Assembly (NCBI RefSeq): GCF_000332335.1
Contig: NZ_KB235948.1
Span: 4,589,492 to 4,653,491, forward strand
Direction: 5' to 3'
Source: Kamptonema formosum PCC 10802
Lineage (GTDB): Bacteria > Cyanobacteriota > Cyanobacteriia > Cyanobacteriales > Oscillatoriaceae
DNA length: 64,000 bases
Shown: positions 27,862 to 36,354 of the stretch, in pieces
How the letters are laid out: the number at the start of each line of letters is the position of its first letter
Position numbering within the stretch: the first letter of the stretch is position 1
The notes under the pieces: model-generated
Told to the model about the DNA's origin: nothing
What the model saw: only the letters and a program-made list of their open reading frames with translations
Databases searched by the model: none
Position numbers and translations under genes: made by a program

Positions 27862-29479
27862 CAAAATCTGGGCACCTAATGCCCACTTGTTTGCCTACCA
27901 CCTCCACAAAACCCTAGGATCTGAGGTAGAGAATCCCCACTCCCTCTGGGAGAGATGCAACAGCATTCTACAGCAACTGGGCATTACAGCGCAACTCGAC
28001 GCCTCCAACTTATCCAGCTACCAAAAAAAAGAACCCCCCGGCAATCGGGTAAACCTGCTGCAGAAAGCAGCCGTTGGCAACCGGCGCTCACTCCCCTTCG
28101 AGAAAGAATCCCAACAGGGTGTCAAAATCAAAGGATTTGTCTCTCCCCTGCGCATCCGTGACAGCTATGCCCTCGCTTTTAATATCCGCATTCCCGAAGA
28201 AGACGCCGGCAAGCCAACCGAGCCGGTAAATACTGCCATCTTCCAGGAGTTTAACCCCAATAACTGTTTACTTCCCACGCCCACGCCGGTTAAAAATTCC
28301 CTAGGGCAAACCCTGCTGATTACCGCCTCGCTCACCGTCGCCCAAAAGCAAGAAGCGCGGGGAAAAGATAGCCAATTCCTGCGAAAGCTAGCAAGCGAGT
28401 GCCTGGAAAAGCTCATCCCAGAACCCGAAAACCGGCCCGCCTTCTCGCGCCAGGGGGAATTGTTCGGCAGTCCTATATTTGAGTATAGCAGCAGTCAGGG
28501 GGATTCATCCTGCCACATCCTCGTCTGGCTGTTCTCCCATCCAGCCACGAGCGAAAAGTTCGCCGCGTGCTATAATGAGTTACTCGATTTGTTCTTCTAC
28601 CGCAATAAGATTGTCTATGTCTATCAGGAGAGCCGCAAGATTTCTCGGGTAACGCGGAGTGAGTACGAGAAGATAGAGGAGCGGATTGAGACGATTTTTC
28701 GAGGCTTGCCCCAATCCAATTATAGCAACAAAGGCCGGTTGAGTCAAGAAAACCTGGAATCTCTCAACAGTGAACTCATCGAGATGCCGGTGCGTGCGGT
28801 GGAGTACGCACGCTTGCTGAGAGATTTGCAATTCCGGCACCACACCATTGAAATCAACGCTGGCAATTACGCCGAGAAAGTTGCTACAATAAAGGAAAGT
28901 CTCGCCTCCGATTCCAAGTATCCGTTTGAGCCGACAGTCCCCTTCTTGGAAACCTTCGGCCAAGAAACCTGCACGTCTTATCAACAGCAGATAGTTGCCG
29001 ATTTGGGATATTACGGGCACGGCTCAGACTTGCTGGACAAAGCGATTGCCTCCATCCGGGGCATCGTGGAAATTGAACAGGCTCGCCTCGACCGCGAAAA
29101 AGAAGACAGGTTGCAAGAGAAAGAAGAGCGTGATAAGATAGAAAAGGAAAAAGAGGAAGACCGCGAAAAGGAACGGGAGCGCAATTTCCAAATCGCCTTA
29201 GCAGCTGCCGGCTTTGGCGTCGGTGTTGGGGGCATCGTTTCCTCCTGCTATCAGCAGATCAGCCCGGAGAAACCGATTCTGTTGCCGGTGACTTTTCCCC
29301 AGATTAAATTGCCTTTTTCTTTCCCGCCACCCCATCCGTTCACCGTATCCGTCACCCTCAGCATCGCAGCCGGTTTATTAGCAGCGGGAGTTGCGGCGTG
29401 GGTGACTCAATTCTGGCAGAATAGGAGCGAAAAGCAGGCACAAAAGAAACAGAGCGATTCTACTGCCGGCAGTAAATAA
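27854..29479 (+). CDS. Two-TM coiled-coil protein of the TPR-CHAT module (CATRA-like)
   Basis: A 541-residue protein. Residues 1-~400 form a globular part (IWAPNAHLFAYHLHKTLGSE, CHILVWLFSHPATSEKF, RAVEYARLLRDLQFRHHTIE). At ~413-445 comes a highly charged coiled coil (EKEDRLQEKEERDKIEKEKE), then two membrane helices at ~446-465 (IALAAAGFGVGVGGIVSS) and ~495-520 (SVTLSIAAGLLAAGVAAWV), with a basic C-terminal tail. The start overlaps the preceding stop. The globular-coil-2TM layout next to a TPR-CHAT protease and a small protein matches my memory of CATRA proteins. A membrane effector or sensor cleaved or controlled by the protease is a reasonable hypothesis, not shown by sequence. Confidence 0.75.
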   Translation: MTNKIWAPNAHLFAYHLHKTLGSEVENPHSLWERCNSILQQLGITAQLDASNLSSYQKKEPPGNRVNLLQKAAVGNRRSLPFEKESQQGVKIKGFVSPLRIRDSYALAFNIRIPEEDAGKPTEPVNTAIFQEFNPNNCLLPTPTPVKNSLGQTLLITASLTVAQKQEARGKDSQFLRKLASECLEKLIPEPENRPAFSRQGELFGSPIFEYSSSQGDSSCHILVWLFSHPATSEKFAACYNELLDLFFYRNKIVYVYQESRKISRVTRSEYEKIEERIETIFRGLPQSNYSNKGRLSQENLESLNSELIEMPVRAVEYARLLRDLQFRHHTIEINAGNYAEKVATIKESLASDSKYPFEPTVPFLETFGQETCTSYQQQIVADLGYYGHGSDLLDKAIASIRGIVEIEQARLDREKEDRLQEKEERDKIEKEKEEDREKERERNFQIALAAAGFGVGVGGIVSSCYQQISPEKPILLPVTFPQIKLPFSFPPPHPFTVSVTLSIAAGLLAAGVAAWVTQFWQNRSEKQAQKKQSDSTAGSK

Positions 29480-29553
29480 ACAAAGCGATTGGCGTCGCAC
29501 CCACACGCCGGAGGAAGAACCCGGCAACTCCAAACCCCTGCGCACGGCTGCCG

Positions 29554-29686
29554 TTTACACACATCTTGGGTATGGCACGCTTCGCCCCTCACCCCCCCAG
29601 CCCCCCTCTCCCACAAGGGGAGAGGGGGGAGAAAGAGGTTCTTCCAACTGCATGGAAAATTGAGTTCAGAGGGATTTGTGTGTAAA
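29554..29686. repeat. TTTACACACA terminal-inverted-repeat element, copy 2
   Basis: A 133-bp relative of 10964-11100 with the same perfect 10-bp ends (29554-29563, 29677-29686) and the same CTCTCCCACAAGGGGAGAG core. It follows the CATRA-like gene closely. Confidence 0.8.
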
Positions 29687-29869
29687 CAGAAGCGCGCACG
29701 GAGAGGGGAAGCAAGAGGGGATTTTCGCTGGCGTGGAAATCTTGCCGGTGCCAATCGCGGGAAGTGGGGAGTGCCGGCACCGGCTCTGCAAGCCCAGCGT
29801 TCTTGTCCTAAACTGGACTGTCCATTGCTATAATGACACACAGCCTGTAGGGGCTCGCTTCCGTGCCAG

Positions 29870-30092
29870 CGCCGGTTTCGGGCTGTTTGGCGTTTTCTTT
29901 GCAAACACTCTCAGAGACAAACGTTTGCCGAGAAGCGACTTGTGGCGTGCCGGTGGCGCTCAACACCGCGCCGGCTGGCGCAATGCCACCCAGGAGGAGT
30001 CTCTCAACTGGGGAACAGCTTTGAGCTTAGCTACAGTATACGATCCGCCAGCGCAACGGCCTGAAAAAGTGCCGTTGAAGTCATGTTTGTAA
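29870..30092 (+). pseudogene. Remnant of a second TPR-CHAT protease C-terminus
   Basis: GTGCCGGTGGCGCTCAACAC encodes VPVALNTA, and after a small frameshift WRNATQEESLNWGTALSLAT follows. These match the CHAT gene ending GVPVALNTAQTWLRNVTKED with FLNWVTGLGL. The tail VYDPPAQRPEKVPLKSCL ends at TAA 30092. Only ~40-50 codons are recognisable. It stands before the 30288 small-protein gene as the complete CHAT gene stands before 27496. Confidence 0.65.
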
Positions 30093-30287
30093 CAGACAGC
30101 AGATATTTAAGCAGTACGAAACAAGGAATGAAATCTCCCCCCTAACTCAACTTCCTCTTCTCCTCCCTCTGCGCCCTAGCCGTAGTGCAGCTTATAAAAA
30201 TCGCTCCTAAACTCGCTCCTCACACACAACAGTATTTTAACGCTCTAACCAGCAACAGAGCCCCCAGAATCCCGGAGAATCCCCCTT

Positions 30288-30623
30288 ATGGAACCCACAA
30301 AAATTATAGCAGTTTTTCTGCACTGGCTGCAATACAACCCAGTCATCTTTCTCCCCCAAAGTTGGAAAAACTTGCTACAGCTAGAGGAAAGCCTCGCCGA
30401 CTTTGCCGATGACGAACTCTTCCCGGTAGCCCACACCCTCAGCAAGTGGTGCGCCAAACATGGACTTGAAGAACAGCTTAGAGAGGCGGCTGAGCACACA
30501 GAACTCGACCAGATGCTAGAAGTCGATCTCACCGGTGCCACGGAGATAGAAAATCTCGTGCCGGCGCTCCGCCAAAGCATTATGGAATGCTACGTCGCCA
30601 TCCAGACAGACGTTGAGCACTAA
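30288..30623 (+). CDS. Second CATASP-like small helical protein
   Basis: A 111-residue paralogue of the 27496 product: MEPTKIIAVFLHWLQYNPVI, FLPQSWKNLLQLEESLADFA, LSKWCAKHGLEEQLRE and ENLVPALRQSI align along the whole length. The upstream DNA (CCGGAGAAT..CCTTATGGAACCC) is also shared, so leader and gene were duplicated. It has no intact protease or membrane partner beside it. It could serve the intact module or be a decaying leftover. Confidence 0.75.
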   Translation: MEPTKIIAVFLHWLQYNPVIFLPQSWKNLLQLEESLADFADDELFPVAHTLSKWCAKHGLEEQLREAAEHTELDQMLEVDLTGATEIENLVPALRQSIMECYVAIQTDVEH

Positions 30624-30959
30624 CGGACGAAAATTCTGCTATAGAAATAGACAGTCAGTTTAGGACAAGGCATCTGACTTGCTAGTAGGGATAGGGACAG
30701 GCGAGACGCCTGTCCTACGTCCTAATAAGAGCTGAAAAACCGCCCCGCCGGCACCCCGCCAACCCGCAAGCCGGTGGGGAACAGCCCAGACGCAATTAAT
30801 CAACTCTCTACAATAGGCTGCCGGCACCTCCCCAGCGCACCGGCACTGTGCCAGTTTCAAAAAGTGTCTGCATAACGGGAATCCAGCCGAGAGGCAATGC
30901 CTATGATTTAAATGAAATATATTTGCGCTGCACAAATACAGCGGGAGGGTGGGGAGGCT
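30624..30959. other. Spacer with repeat fragments
   Basis: Contains a partial palindromic repeat (ACAGTCAGTTTAGGACA, then GACAGGCGAGACGCCTGTC at ~30698-30716) also present near 50122-50160. No gene. Confidence 0.5.
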
Positions 30960-31247
30960 ATGCAAAATATAACACCGGCTTCTCAACAAACACACAGCGC
31001 CGCTTGGGTATTTCAGGCTTGGGCGTCATTTATCATTTCCCTTACTGGCACCACAGCCGGGATCTTCTACTTACCTGTAGATGGCTGGGTCAAAGGCTAT
31101 ATGGGCATGGGTTTGGTGTTCACCGTTGGCTCGACAATGAGCTTGGCGAAAACTGTCAGAGACGAGCATGAAGCTAAGAAAATTGCCGCTCGCATTGATG
31201 AAGCCAGAGTCGAGAAGTTGCTTGTCGAGCACCATCCGCTGAAATAA
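30960..31247 (+). CDS. YiaA/YiaB-family inner-membrane protein
   Basis: A 95-residue membrane protein with two helices: SAAWVFQAWASFIISLTGTT and VKGYMGMGLVFTVGSTMSLA. The cytosolic tail KTVRDEHEAKKIAARIDEAR ends VEKLLVEHHPLK, typical of the cyanobacterial YiaAB two-helix family. Function unknown. ATG at 30960 is chosen because GGGGAGG lies just before it and the family starts here; an in-frame ATG at 30912 is upstream. It converges with the ferredoxin gene across a palindromic terminator. Confidence 0.85.
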   Translation: MQNITPASQQTHSAAWVFQAWASFIISLTGTTAGIFYLPVDGWVKGYMGMGLVFTVGSTMSLAKTVRDEHEAKKIAARIDEARVEKLLVEHHPLK

Positions 31248-31263
31248 TCCCCCAACAGAGGAC

Positions 31264-31300
31264 AAGAAACCCGGTTTCTTAAAGAAACCGGGTTTCTAAA
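31264..31300. terminator. Bidirectional hairpin terminator
   Basis: AGAAACCCGGTTTCTT followed by AAGAAACCGGGTTTCT forms a stable stem between the convergent YiaA/B-like and ferredoxin genes. GAAACCCGGTTTC is also a dispersed cyanobacterial repeat, so it may be a recruited repeat. Confidence 0.65.
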
Positions 31301-31354
31301 GATTTGGCGAGCAACTTTTGTGGGTGGCGCAGCGCAGGCCAGAGCGCCTGTGCC

Positions 31355-31804
31355 CTACTTGCCCTGTTTGCTCTCTTTTTGCCGGCGGCGGTTAACCGAA
31401 ACCACAGAATGATCTATCGGAAATCCCGCCACAGGAATCACCTGATACTTGCGCTCCTCTTCCAAGCGTTTGAGTTCCGTGTAATCGATCCAGTGGATGC
31501 AATCAACCGGACAGGTATCAATCGCTTCTTGGATTAGCTCTTCCGGATCGCCATCTTGGCGGATCGCGCGGGAGCGACCGTAGTCGGGCTCAATGTAGAA
31601 AGTGTTGCGGGCGACGTGAGCGCAGTGCTTGCAGCCAATGCAAGTCACCTCATCCACATAGACCCCTTTTTGGCGCAACGCACCCCCCAGTTCCGGCTCA
31701 AAGCCAGAACGATCTGGCGCATTGCGCAAAGCACCTCCTAACTCCGGTTCAAAACCCGACCGTTGCGGATCGTCTTCAGAAGCCGGTGGAGTGAAGTCAG
31801 ACAT
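31355..31804 (-). CDS. 4Fe-4S ferredoxin
   Basis: A 149-residue protein with one iron-sulfur cluster: VDEVTCIGCKHCAHVARNTF gives CxxCxxC, and CPVDCIHW the fourth Cys. The acidic N-terminus contains a duplicated block, RSGFEPELGGALR, twice in tandem. The C-terminus is basic (VNRRRQKESKQGK). It starts inside the stop of the ycf35-like gene (TAATG), implying translational coupling. This ferredoxin/Ycf35/DUF2997 order is common in cyanobacteria; electron partners are unknown. Confidence 0.9.
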   Translation of the reverse strand: MSDFTPPASEDDPQRSGFEPELGGALRNAPDRSGFEPELGGALRQKGVYVDEVTCIGCKHCAHVARNTFYIEPDYGRSRAIRQDGDPEELIQEAIDTCPVDCIHWIDYTELKRLEEERKYQVIPVAGFPIDHSVVSVNRRRQKESKQGK

Positions 31805-32190
31805 TAAGCACTCCAGCGTTGCAGCACTAGGCGGATGGAGCCGTCGGCGTTCTTTTGCTGTTCAGCCAGCTGGAAGCCTTGCTTGGAACTCTCACCCACC
31901 ACAGTGTGGTAAGCGTAGCGCTGGGTCACCATGTTCAGGAAGCGATCCACAGAGGGGGCTTGCTGCCAGAATTGCAGGTCAGCCACCAATTCGTACTCAG
32001 CGCCATTCCAGCGGAAGCCGACATCGTAACCGTTTTCCTGCTCAATGACAACCTCAGCGGAGTGGGTTTGACCGCGATAGCCTCTCACCTCTTTTGGGCC
32101 GGCTTTCCAGTCAATCCCTAAATCACTGAGAGCGGCTTGCAAGGAGGTGAGATTGCGGATTTGAGTTTTGATTTGGCTAAAGTGGGACAT
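31804..32190 (-). CDS. ycf35: Ycf35/DUF1257 protein
   Basis: A 128-residue protein homologous to chloroplast Ycf35: MSHFSQIKTQIRNLTSLQAA, LSDLGIDWKAGPKEVRGYRG, QENGYDVGFRWNGAEYELVA and QRYAYHTVVGES. Function not established. It is the middle gene of a three-gene minus-strand cluster. Its stop overlaps the ferredoxin start by one base, and the DUF2997 gene precedes it by ~50 bases. Confidence 0.9.
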   Translation of the reverse strand: MSHFSQIKTQIRNLTSLQAALSDLGIDWKAGPKEVRGYRGQTHSAEVVIEQENGYDVGFRWNGAEYELVADLQFWQQAPSVDRFLNMVTQRYAYHTVVGESSKQGFQLAEQQKNADGSIRLVLQRWSA

Positions 32191-32239
32191 AGTTGCTTCC
32201 TAAGTAACAGAGTGAATTAAACGGGACAAAACAAAAAGC

Positions 32240-32449
32240 TCACCACTCGCTAAAAGTCGCTCGGGCTGCAGCCGTCGCTGACTGGTGAGCCGCTCTGGCA
32301 AAAAATTCAGAGGTCTGCTCCTGCTTGAGGACTTGCCCGAGTTGGGCTTCAATCGCTGCAGTCACCTCCGCGCAGGATGCGCCGACAATGCCGGTCACTT
32401 TTTCCTGCACTCGGCCATCTGGATAAATGACAAACTCTAGCGTTTCCAT
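32240..32449 (-). CDS. DUF2997 protein
   Basis: A 69-residue protein: METLEFVIYPDGRVQEKVTG, IVGASCAEVTAAIEAQLG. The DUF2997 pattern (a beta hairpin with YPDGRV, then a helix) is clear. ATG at 32449 is preferred to the in-frame start at 32512 because the family begins at METLEF. It is the first gene of the DUF2997-ycf35-ferredoxin cluster; function unknown. Confidence 0.85.
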   Translation of the reverse strand: METLEFVIYPDGRVQEKVTGIVGASCAEVTAAIEAQLGQVLKQEQTSEFFARAAHQSATAAARATFSEW

Positions 32450-33024
32450 GCTTCTGGCTGACCTCTCCGCAAGTTGGCAACTGGACGCTGGCACCCGGCA
32501 CGACACCGGCACTGCCGTCTCAAGTTATGTTTGGCTTGCTGACCGGCTGCTCGGTTAGTCAATTTTGACTAATTGTATTACAGCGAGTCAAAAGTTTACA
32601 AAAATTCGTAAAGGAATAGTATCATACATCAGTCTCTGCTAAGTTTCGCTTAACTCTTCCCAGCAGTCAAGAGGCGCTTAACTCAGAAAGTGCGTCAAAC
32701 CCACGCCGCGTCTGGCTTACAGGAATTTCGCCGCCCGCTCGTGCCGGTGTGAGGCCGGCGGGCGGAACGCCCCGCTCCCCCCGCTCCCCAGGGCTCCCGG
32801 TCCTGACCCTGAGAGTGTGTCCGATTGATTAATCAAATTAGAATTGAGGGGAAAGGCGGAGAGGGAGAGAGGGGAAGAAACATTAATTGTAGGCAATCAA
32901 CCGGAGATGAGAGGGCAGAGGGCGAGAGGAGCGACTTATAGAAAATTGTTAAGCATTTGCATAAGTTCTAGCGGGGATAAAGGCAGGGGATAATTAAAAT
33001 CTGTCCAAGTTAGAGAAATGCGTG
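32450..33024. other. Divergent control region between DUF2997 and bioU
   Basis: Shared upstream region of two divergent transcription units. AT-rich patches occur near 32560-32640 and 32940-33000. No gene seen. Confidence 0.4.
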
Positions 33025-34059
33025 ATGAGTGCAGAGCAAGTCACAAGTGGAATCAGTGCCGGTGCGGTGCCTTCCGCGATGCCGGTGCGCGTGGGGGTGC
33101 TGGGTTTTGGAGGTTTGGGGCAAGCAGCCGCCCGAGTCCTCGCGCCCAAACGCGAGATGATCTGGGTAGCAGCTGCCGATAAAAAAGGCTACGCTTGCCA
33201 CCGGCAGGGGTTAAATCCAGACGCCTGCATTGCGGCGTACAGCGCCGGCGGCTCCCTCGGCTATCTGGAGCCAATGGGCGCACTGAGCAGCAACAGCATC
33301 GCGGACTTAATCGAGCGAGCCGAAGTCGATGGCTATTTCCTGGCACTGCCCAACCTGCCAAATACCTTTATGGCTTCCGTGGCCAAGCAGTTTATCGAAG
33401 CCGGCTGGCGAGGGGTGCTCGTCGATGCCATCAAACGCACCAGCGCCGTCGAGCAGCTGCTGGCGATGAAAGAAGAACTGCTCGCCGCCGGCATCACCTA
33501 CCTCACCGGCTGTGGCGCAACCCCCGGTTTGCTAACCGCAGCAGCCGCCCTCGCCGCTCAGAGCTACGCCGAAATCCACAGTGTGAAAATTACTTTTGGG
33601 GTGGGGATAGCCAACTGGGAAGCCTACCGAGCCACCATCCGGGAGGATATCGCCCACATGCCCGGGTACAGCGTCGAGCGGGCGATGGCCATGACCGATG
33701 CCGAAGTAGAAGCCCTGCTGGACAAGACCGGCGGGCTGCTGGCGCTGGAGAACATGGAACACGCCGATGACATCATGCTGGAGCTGGCCGGCATCTGTCC
33801 GCGAGATCGGGTGACGGTGGGGGGGGTGGTGGATACCCGCAATCCCAAAAAGCCCCTGAGCACCAATGTCCAAATCGCCGGTCGCACCTTCGAGGGCAAG
33901 ATATCCACCCACACCTTTACCTTAGGGGATGAAACCAGCATGGCCGCTAATGTCTGCGGGCCCGCCTTTGGATATATGAAAGCCGGTGTGGCGCTGCACC
34001 GCAGAGGCATCTGCGGTTTATTCACCGCCGCCGAAGTCATGCCCCAGTTTGTCCGGTAA
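33025..34059 (+). CDS. bioU: (S)-8-amino-7-oxononanoate synthase BioU (saccharopine dehydrogenase-like)
   Basis: A 344-residue protein. The N-terminal Rossmann fold [19 protein letters not shown] binds NAD(P). [14 protein letters not shown] contains a Lys (~137 from this start) that fits the lysine cyanobacterial BioU uses as amino donor, a single-turnover enzyme replacing BioA in biotin synthesis. [20 protein letters not shown] and [20 protein letters not shown] continue the saccharopine-dehydrogenase-like fold. The match to Synechocystis Slr0355 is from memory. ATG at 33025 is taken; a GTG at 33022 also fits, and MPVRVGVLG ~19 residues in is a third option. No other bio genes are nearby. 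Confidence 0.82.
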   Translation: MSAEQVTSGISAGAVPSAMPVRVGVLGFGGLGQAAARVLAPKREMIWVAAADKKGYACHRQGLNPDACIAAYSAGGSLGYLEPMGALSSNSIADLIERAEVDGYFLALPNLPNTFMASVAKQFIEAGWRGVLVDAIKRTSAVEQLLAMKEELLAAGITYLTGCGATPGLLTAAAALAAQSYAEIHSVKITFGVGIANWEAYRATIREDIAHMPGYSVERAMAMTDAEVEALLDKTGGLLALENMEHADDIMLELAGICPRDRVTVGGVVDTRNPKKPLSTNVQIAGRTFEGKISTHTFTLGDETSMAANVCGPAFGYMKAGVALHRRGICGLFTAAEVMPQFVR

Positions 34060-34179
34060 GCAGAAGTAGGGTGCGTTCCGCTTTCAGAGAACTCACCCTA
34101 CTGCTCACCTAGAAGCTGAGCGCTCGCAGCGCTCAGTATGACATTGTAAGCATTTGGTACTGAGGGAGGCGTTTAGTGC

Positions 34180-34371
34180 ATGAAGGTGCGCGATGTGATT
34201 AGGAGGCTGGAAGACGATGGCTGGTATCTCGCCAGAACCAGAGGCAGTCACCGACAATTCAAACATCCAACCAAAACCGGGACTGTCACGGTGTCTGGGA
34301 AGCTAAGCGTTGATGTGCCAATTGGTACACTAAAGAATATCTGGCAACAGGCTCAATTTGAGGAAGGATAG
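34180..34371 (+). CDS. hicA: HicA-type mRNA interferase toxin
   Basis: A 63-residue dsRBD-like toxin: MKVRDVIRRLEDDGWYLART, then GSHRQFKHPTKTGTVTV with the conserved catalytic GSH histidine, then VPIGTLKNIWQQA. HicA cleaves mRNAs when not bound by HicB. It ends 5 bases before hicB, in the usual toxin-first order. Confidence 0.92.
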   Translation: MKVRDVIRRLEDDGWYLARTRGSHRQFKHPTKTGTVTVSGKLSVDVPIGTLKNIWQQAQFEEG

Positions 34372-34376
34372 AGTCA

Positions 34377-34583
34377 ATGCGTTACGCCATTGTAATTGAA
34401 AAAGGCGAGACTAGCTACGGAGCTTATGTTCCCGATTTACCCGGATGTGTGGCTGTCGGCGAAACCTTGGAAGAGGTTAAAGCCCTGATTCAAGAAGCGA
34501 TTCAATTCCATTTGGAAGGAATGCGTGAAGACGGCTTGCCAATTCCTGAACCGAGATCCCTGTGTGAGTATGTGGAGGCATGA
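34377..34583 (+). CDS. hicB: HicB-type antitoxin
   Basis: A 68-residue partner of HicA: MRYAIVIEKGETSYGAYVPD, LPGCVAVGETLEEVKALIQE and AIQFHLEGMREDGLPIPEP are the classic HicB fold. It lacks the C-terminal DNA-binding extension of longer HicBs, so autoregulation by this protein alone is uncertain. Confidence 0.92.
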   Translation: MRYAIVIEKGETSYGAYVPDLPGCVAVGETLEEVKALIQEAIQFHLEGMREDGLPIPEPRSLCEYVEA

Positions 34584-34785
34584 GATGCAGGGTGCGTTCC
34601 GCTTTCAGAGAACTTCCTAGAAGCACCACAAGCCGGCAGAAAAACCCTCCAATCTTGGCGATATCGGCGTCTTGGCGGTTCATTATTTCAGTTAATCACA
34701 TGTAGGGTGCGTTCCGCGCTGACAAAACTTCCCAGAAGCCGCACTATTGCCGGCGGAACGCCCCCTACGAACTGCCCTTTTTTTC

Positions 34786-34827
34786 AATCCAAAATCCACG
34801 CATCCAAAATCCACGCATCCAAAATTG
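34786..34827. repeat. 15-bp tandem repeat (AAAATCCACGCATCC)
   Basis: Two and a half copies of AAAATCCACGCATCC, the complementary type of the GATTTTGGATGCAAG tract at 19798. It lies in the hicB-TPR gene spacer, which also holds GTAGGGTGCGTTCCG repeats at ~34588 and ~34702. Confidence 0.75.
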
Positions 34828-34848
34828 GTATTACAGCCTCACCCCCCT

Positions 34849-35964
34849 CTACAATCCCCGTCTCAGGAAAACCAGCCGGCTGTAGAATTCAAAAGCCGGG
34901 TCCCAGTTGCTCTCTGTCCGGCGGAACACATCGACATAAGATTTAACTGGGCGCAGCAAGTCAGCGCGGTTGAGCACCGCTTCCGCAAATGGGGTAAAAT
35001 CAGACCAGACTTTCGCCTGAGGCAACTGCCGGTTGAGGAAGTCGAGCAAGCTGTTCCAGTTGGAACTGAAACTGGAGCCGTGAGAGATGGCGCTTTTACC
35101 CGGTTTGGGAATTTGCTGAGCCGGCGTCAGGGGAACTCCCTGCTGAAACTCGTAGGTTTGGTCAAGCAGCCGCAGAATGCAGCGCCGGCGAGGTAAGTGC
35201 AGGTCGCAAATGTGCGCGTAATTGTGGGTTTGCTCTTTATATTCTACCTCACCGTGCAGGATATCGAACTCTGCGTAGTTTTTAAAGATTGGCAGCAGTC
35301 CTTCCACTCGCTGGGCGACTTCTGACCAGTTAAAATTTATCTGACCGCTCTCGTCAGATTCGTCTTTACAAACAGCGCTAGCGCCGGCAGCGGCGGAGTG
35401 AAAATAGCTGACTCGGAAGACTCGAATCTGCTGGCTTTTGGTGAGGGAAACGCAAAAAGCGGGAATCCCCGCCTGCTGCAATTCAGCGACATAAACGGTT
35501 AGCTCCGCCATTGTGCCAGTGCGGTACAGCCGCCAATTCCGAGTGGGGAGCTGCAGGCGTGCGGTATAAGGATCTAGCTCCATGATGCGGGCCAAATGTT
35601 TCGCAGTTTCAGCTTTTGTTTCAGCGCTCACCGGCTCTATAATTAGGACGCCCGGTTCCGCATTTTTGGGGTCGGCTTTCGCTTGGGCGATAGCTTTTTC
35701 GCGCTGCTGTTTGACCCGGACTTCCAAGCGCTGCAATCCCTGACGCGCTTGATCCGCAATTTTGGGGTTGAGCGCGTTGCGCAGCAGCTGCCGGTAGACA
35801 CTTTCTGCAGCCTCCAGTTTGCCAGACACTTCATGCAAGCGTCCCAGATAAACCTGCCCCCACGGATTCTGGGGGGATTGATTGAGTAATGCCGATACTA
35901 ACTGTGCTGCTTCTCGATAGTCTTTGCGGTCAAATGCCGCTGCAATTTTTTCAATCGCGTTCAT
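34849..35964 (-). CDS. Tetratricopeptide-repeat protein, cyanobacterial
   Basis: A 371-residue soluble protein. The N-terminal ~80 residues form TPR-like helices (KIAAAFDRKDYREAAQLVSA, NPWGQVYLGRLHEVSGKLEA, AESVYRQLLR). A basic helix (~80-105) and a larger domain follow: MELDPYTARLQLPTRNWRLY, AGIPAFCVSLTKSQQIRVFR, LPIFKNYAEFDILHGEVEYK and the C-terminal SNWDPAFEFYSRLVFLRRGL. No enzyme motif is evident; the role is unknown. Confidence 0.8.
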   Translation of the reverse strand: MNAIEKIAAAFDRKDYREAAQLVSALLNQSPQNPWGQVYLGRLHEVSGKLEAAESVYRQLLRNALNPKIADQARQGLQRLEVRVKQQREKAIAQAKADPKNAEPGVLIIEPVSAETKAETAKHLARIMELDPYTARLQLPTRNWRLYRTGTMAELTVYVAELQQAGIPAFCVSLTKSQQIRVFRVSYFHSAAAGASAVCKDESDESGQINFNWSEVAQRVEGLLPIFKNYAEFDILHGEVEYKEQTHNYAHICDLHLPRRRCILRLLDQTYEFQQGVPLTPAQQIPKPGKSAISHGSSFSSNWNSLLDFLNRQLPQAKVWSDFTPFAEAVLNRADLLRPVKSYVDVFRRTESNWDPAFEFYSRLVFLRRGL

Positions 35965-36015
35965 TATTTTACCTGGAATTTGGTTTTATACTGGAGGTCG
36001 CACACTCTTTTATGA

Positions 36016-36179
36016 TATAGCAGTATGCACTTAGGTTAGAACATTAGACCTTCAGGGGGGGCGGGACGCCTGCCCTACGTCTATATAGCAGTAAGCATTT
36101 AGGGAACGTACATTTCGGCCTCCCTTGCTCCCCCGCTCCCGAAGCTTCTATTGTTCTAATTTATATGACTGCTGCTATA
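36016..36179. repeat. Compound TATAGCAG MITE-like element, copy 4
   Basis: TATAGCAGTATGCACTTAGG starts a left part running to ~36083. A second TATAGCAGTAAGCATTTAGG begins at 36084 and closes with GACTGCTGCTATA at 36179. The same two-part arrangement recurs at 53945-54107. Confidence 0.8.
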
Positions 36180-36260
36180 GGATAAAATTAAAACGGTTTA
36201 AAATTTTCTACCTTTTTCCTTTCAGCCGGCAAGGCATTCCTCTCACTCGCTCCCGGCAGC

Positions 36261-36354
36261 TATAGCAGTAGGCATTTAGGTTAGTACATTCCGGCCACCC
36301 TTGCTCTCCTGCTCCTCGGCTCCTATTGTCCTAACCAATAGGACTGCTGCTATA
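36261..36354. repeat. TATAGCAG MITE-like element, copy 5
   Basis: A 94-bp element with ends TATAGCAGTAGGCATTTAGG and AATAGGACTGCTGCTATA, 80 bases from copy 4, in the spacer between the TPR gene and the 36619 gene. Confidence 0.8.
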
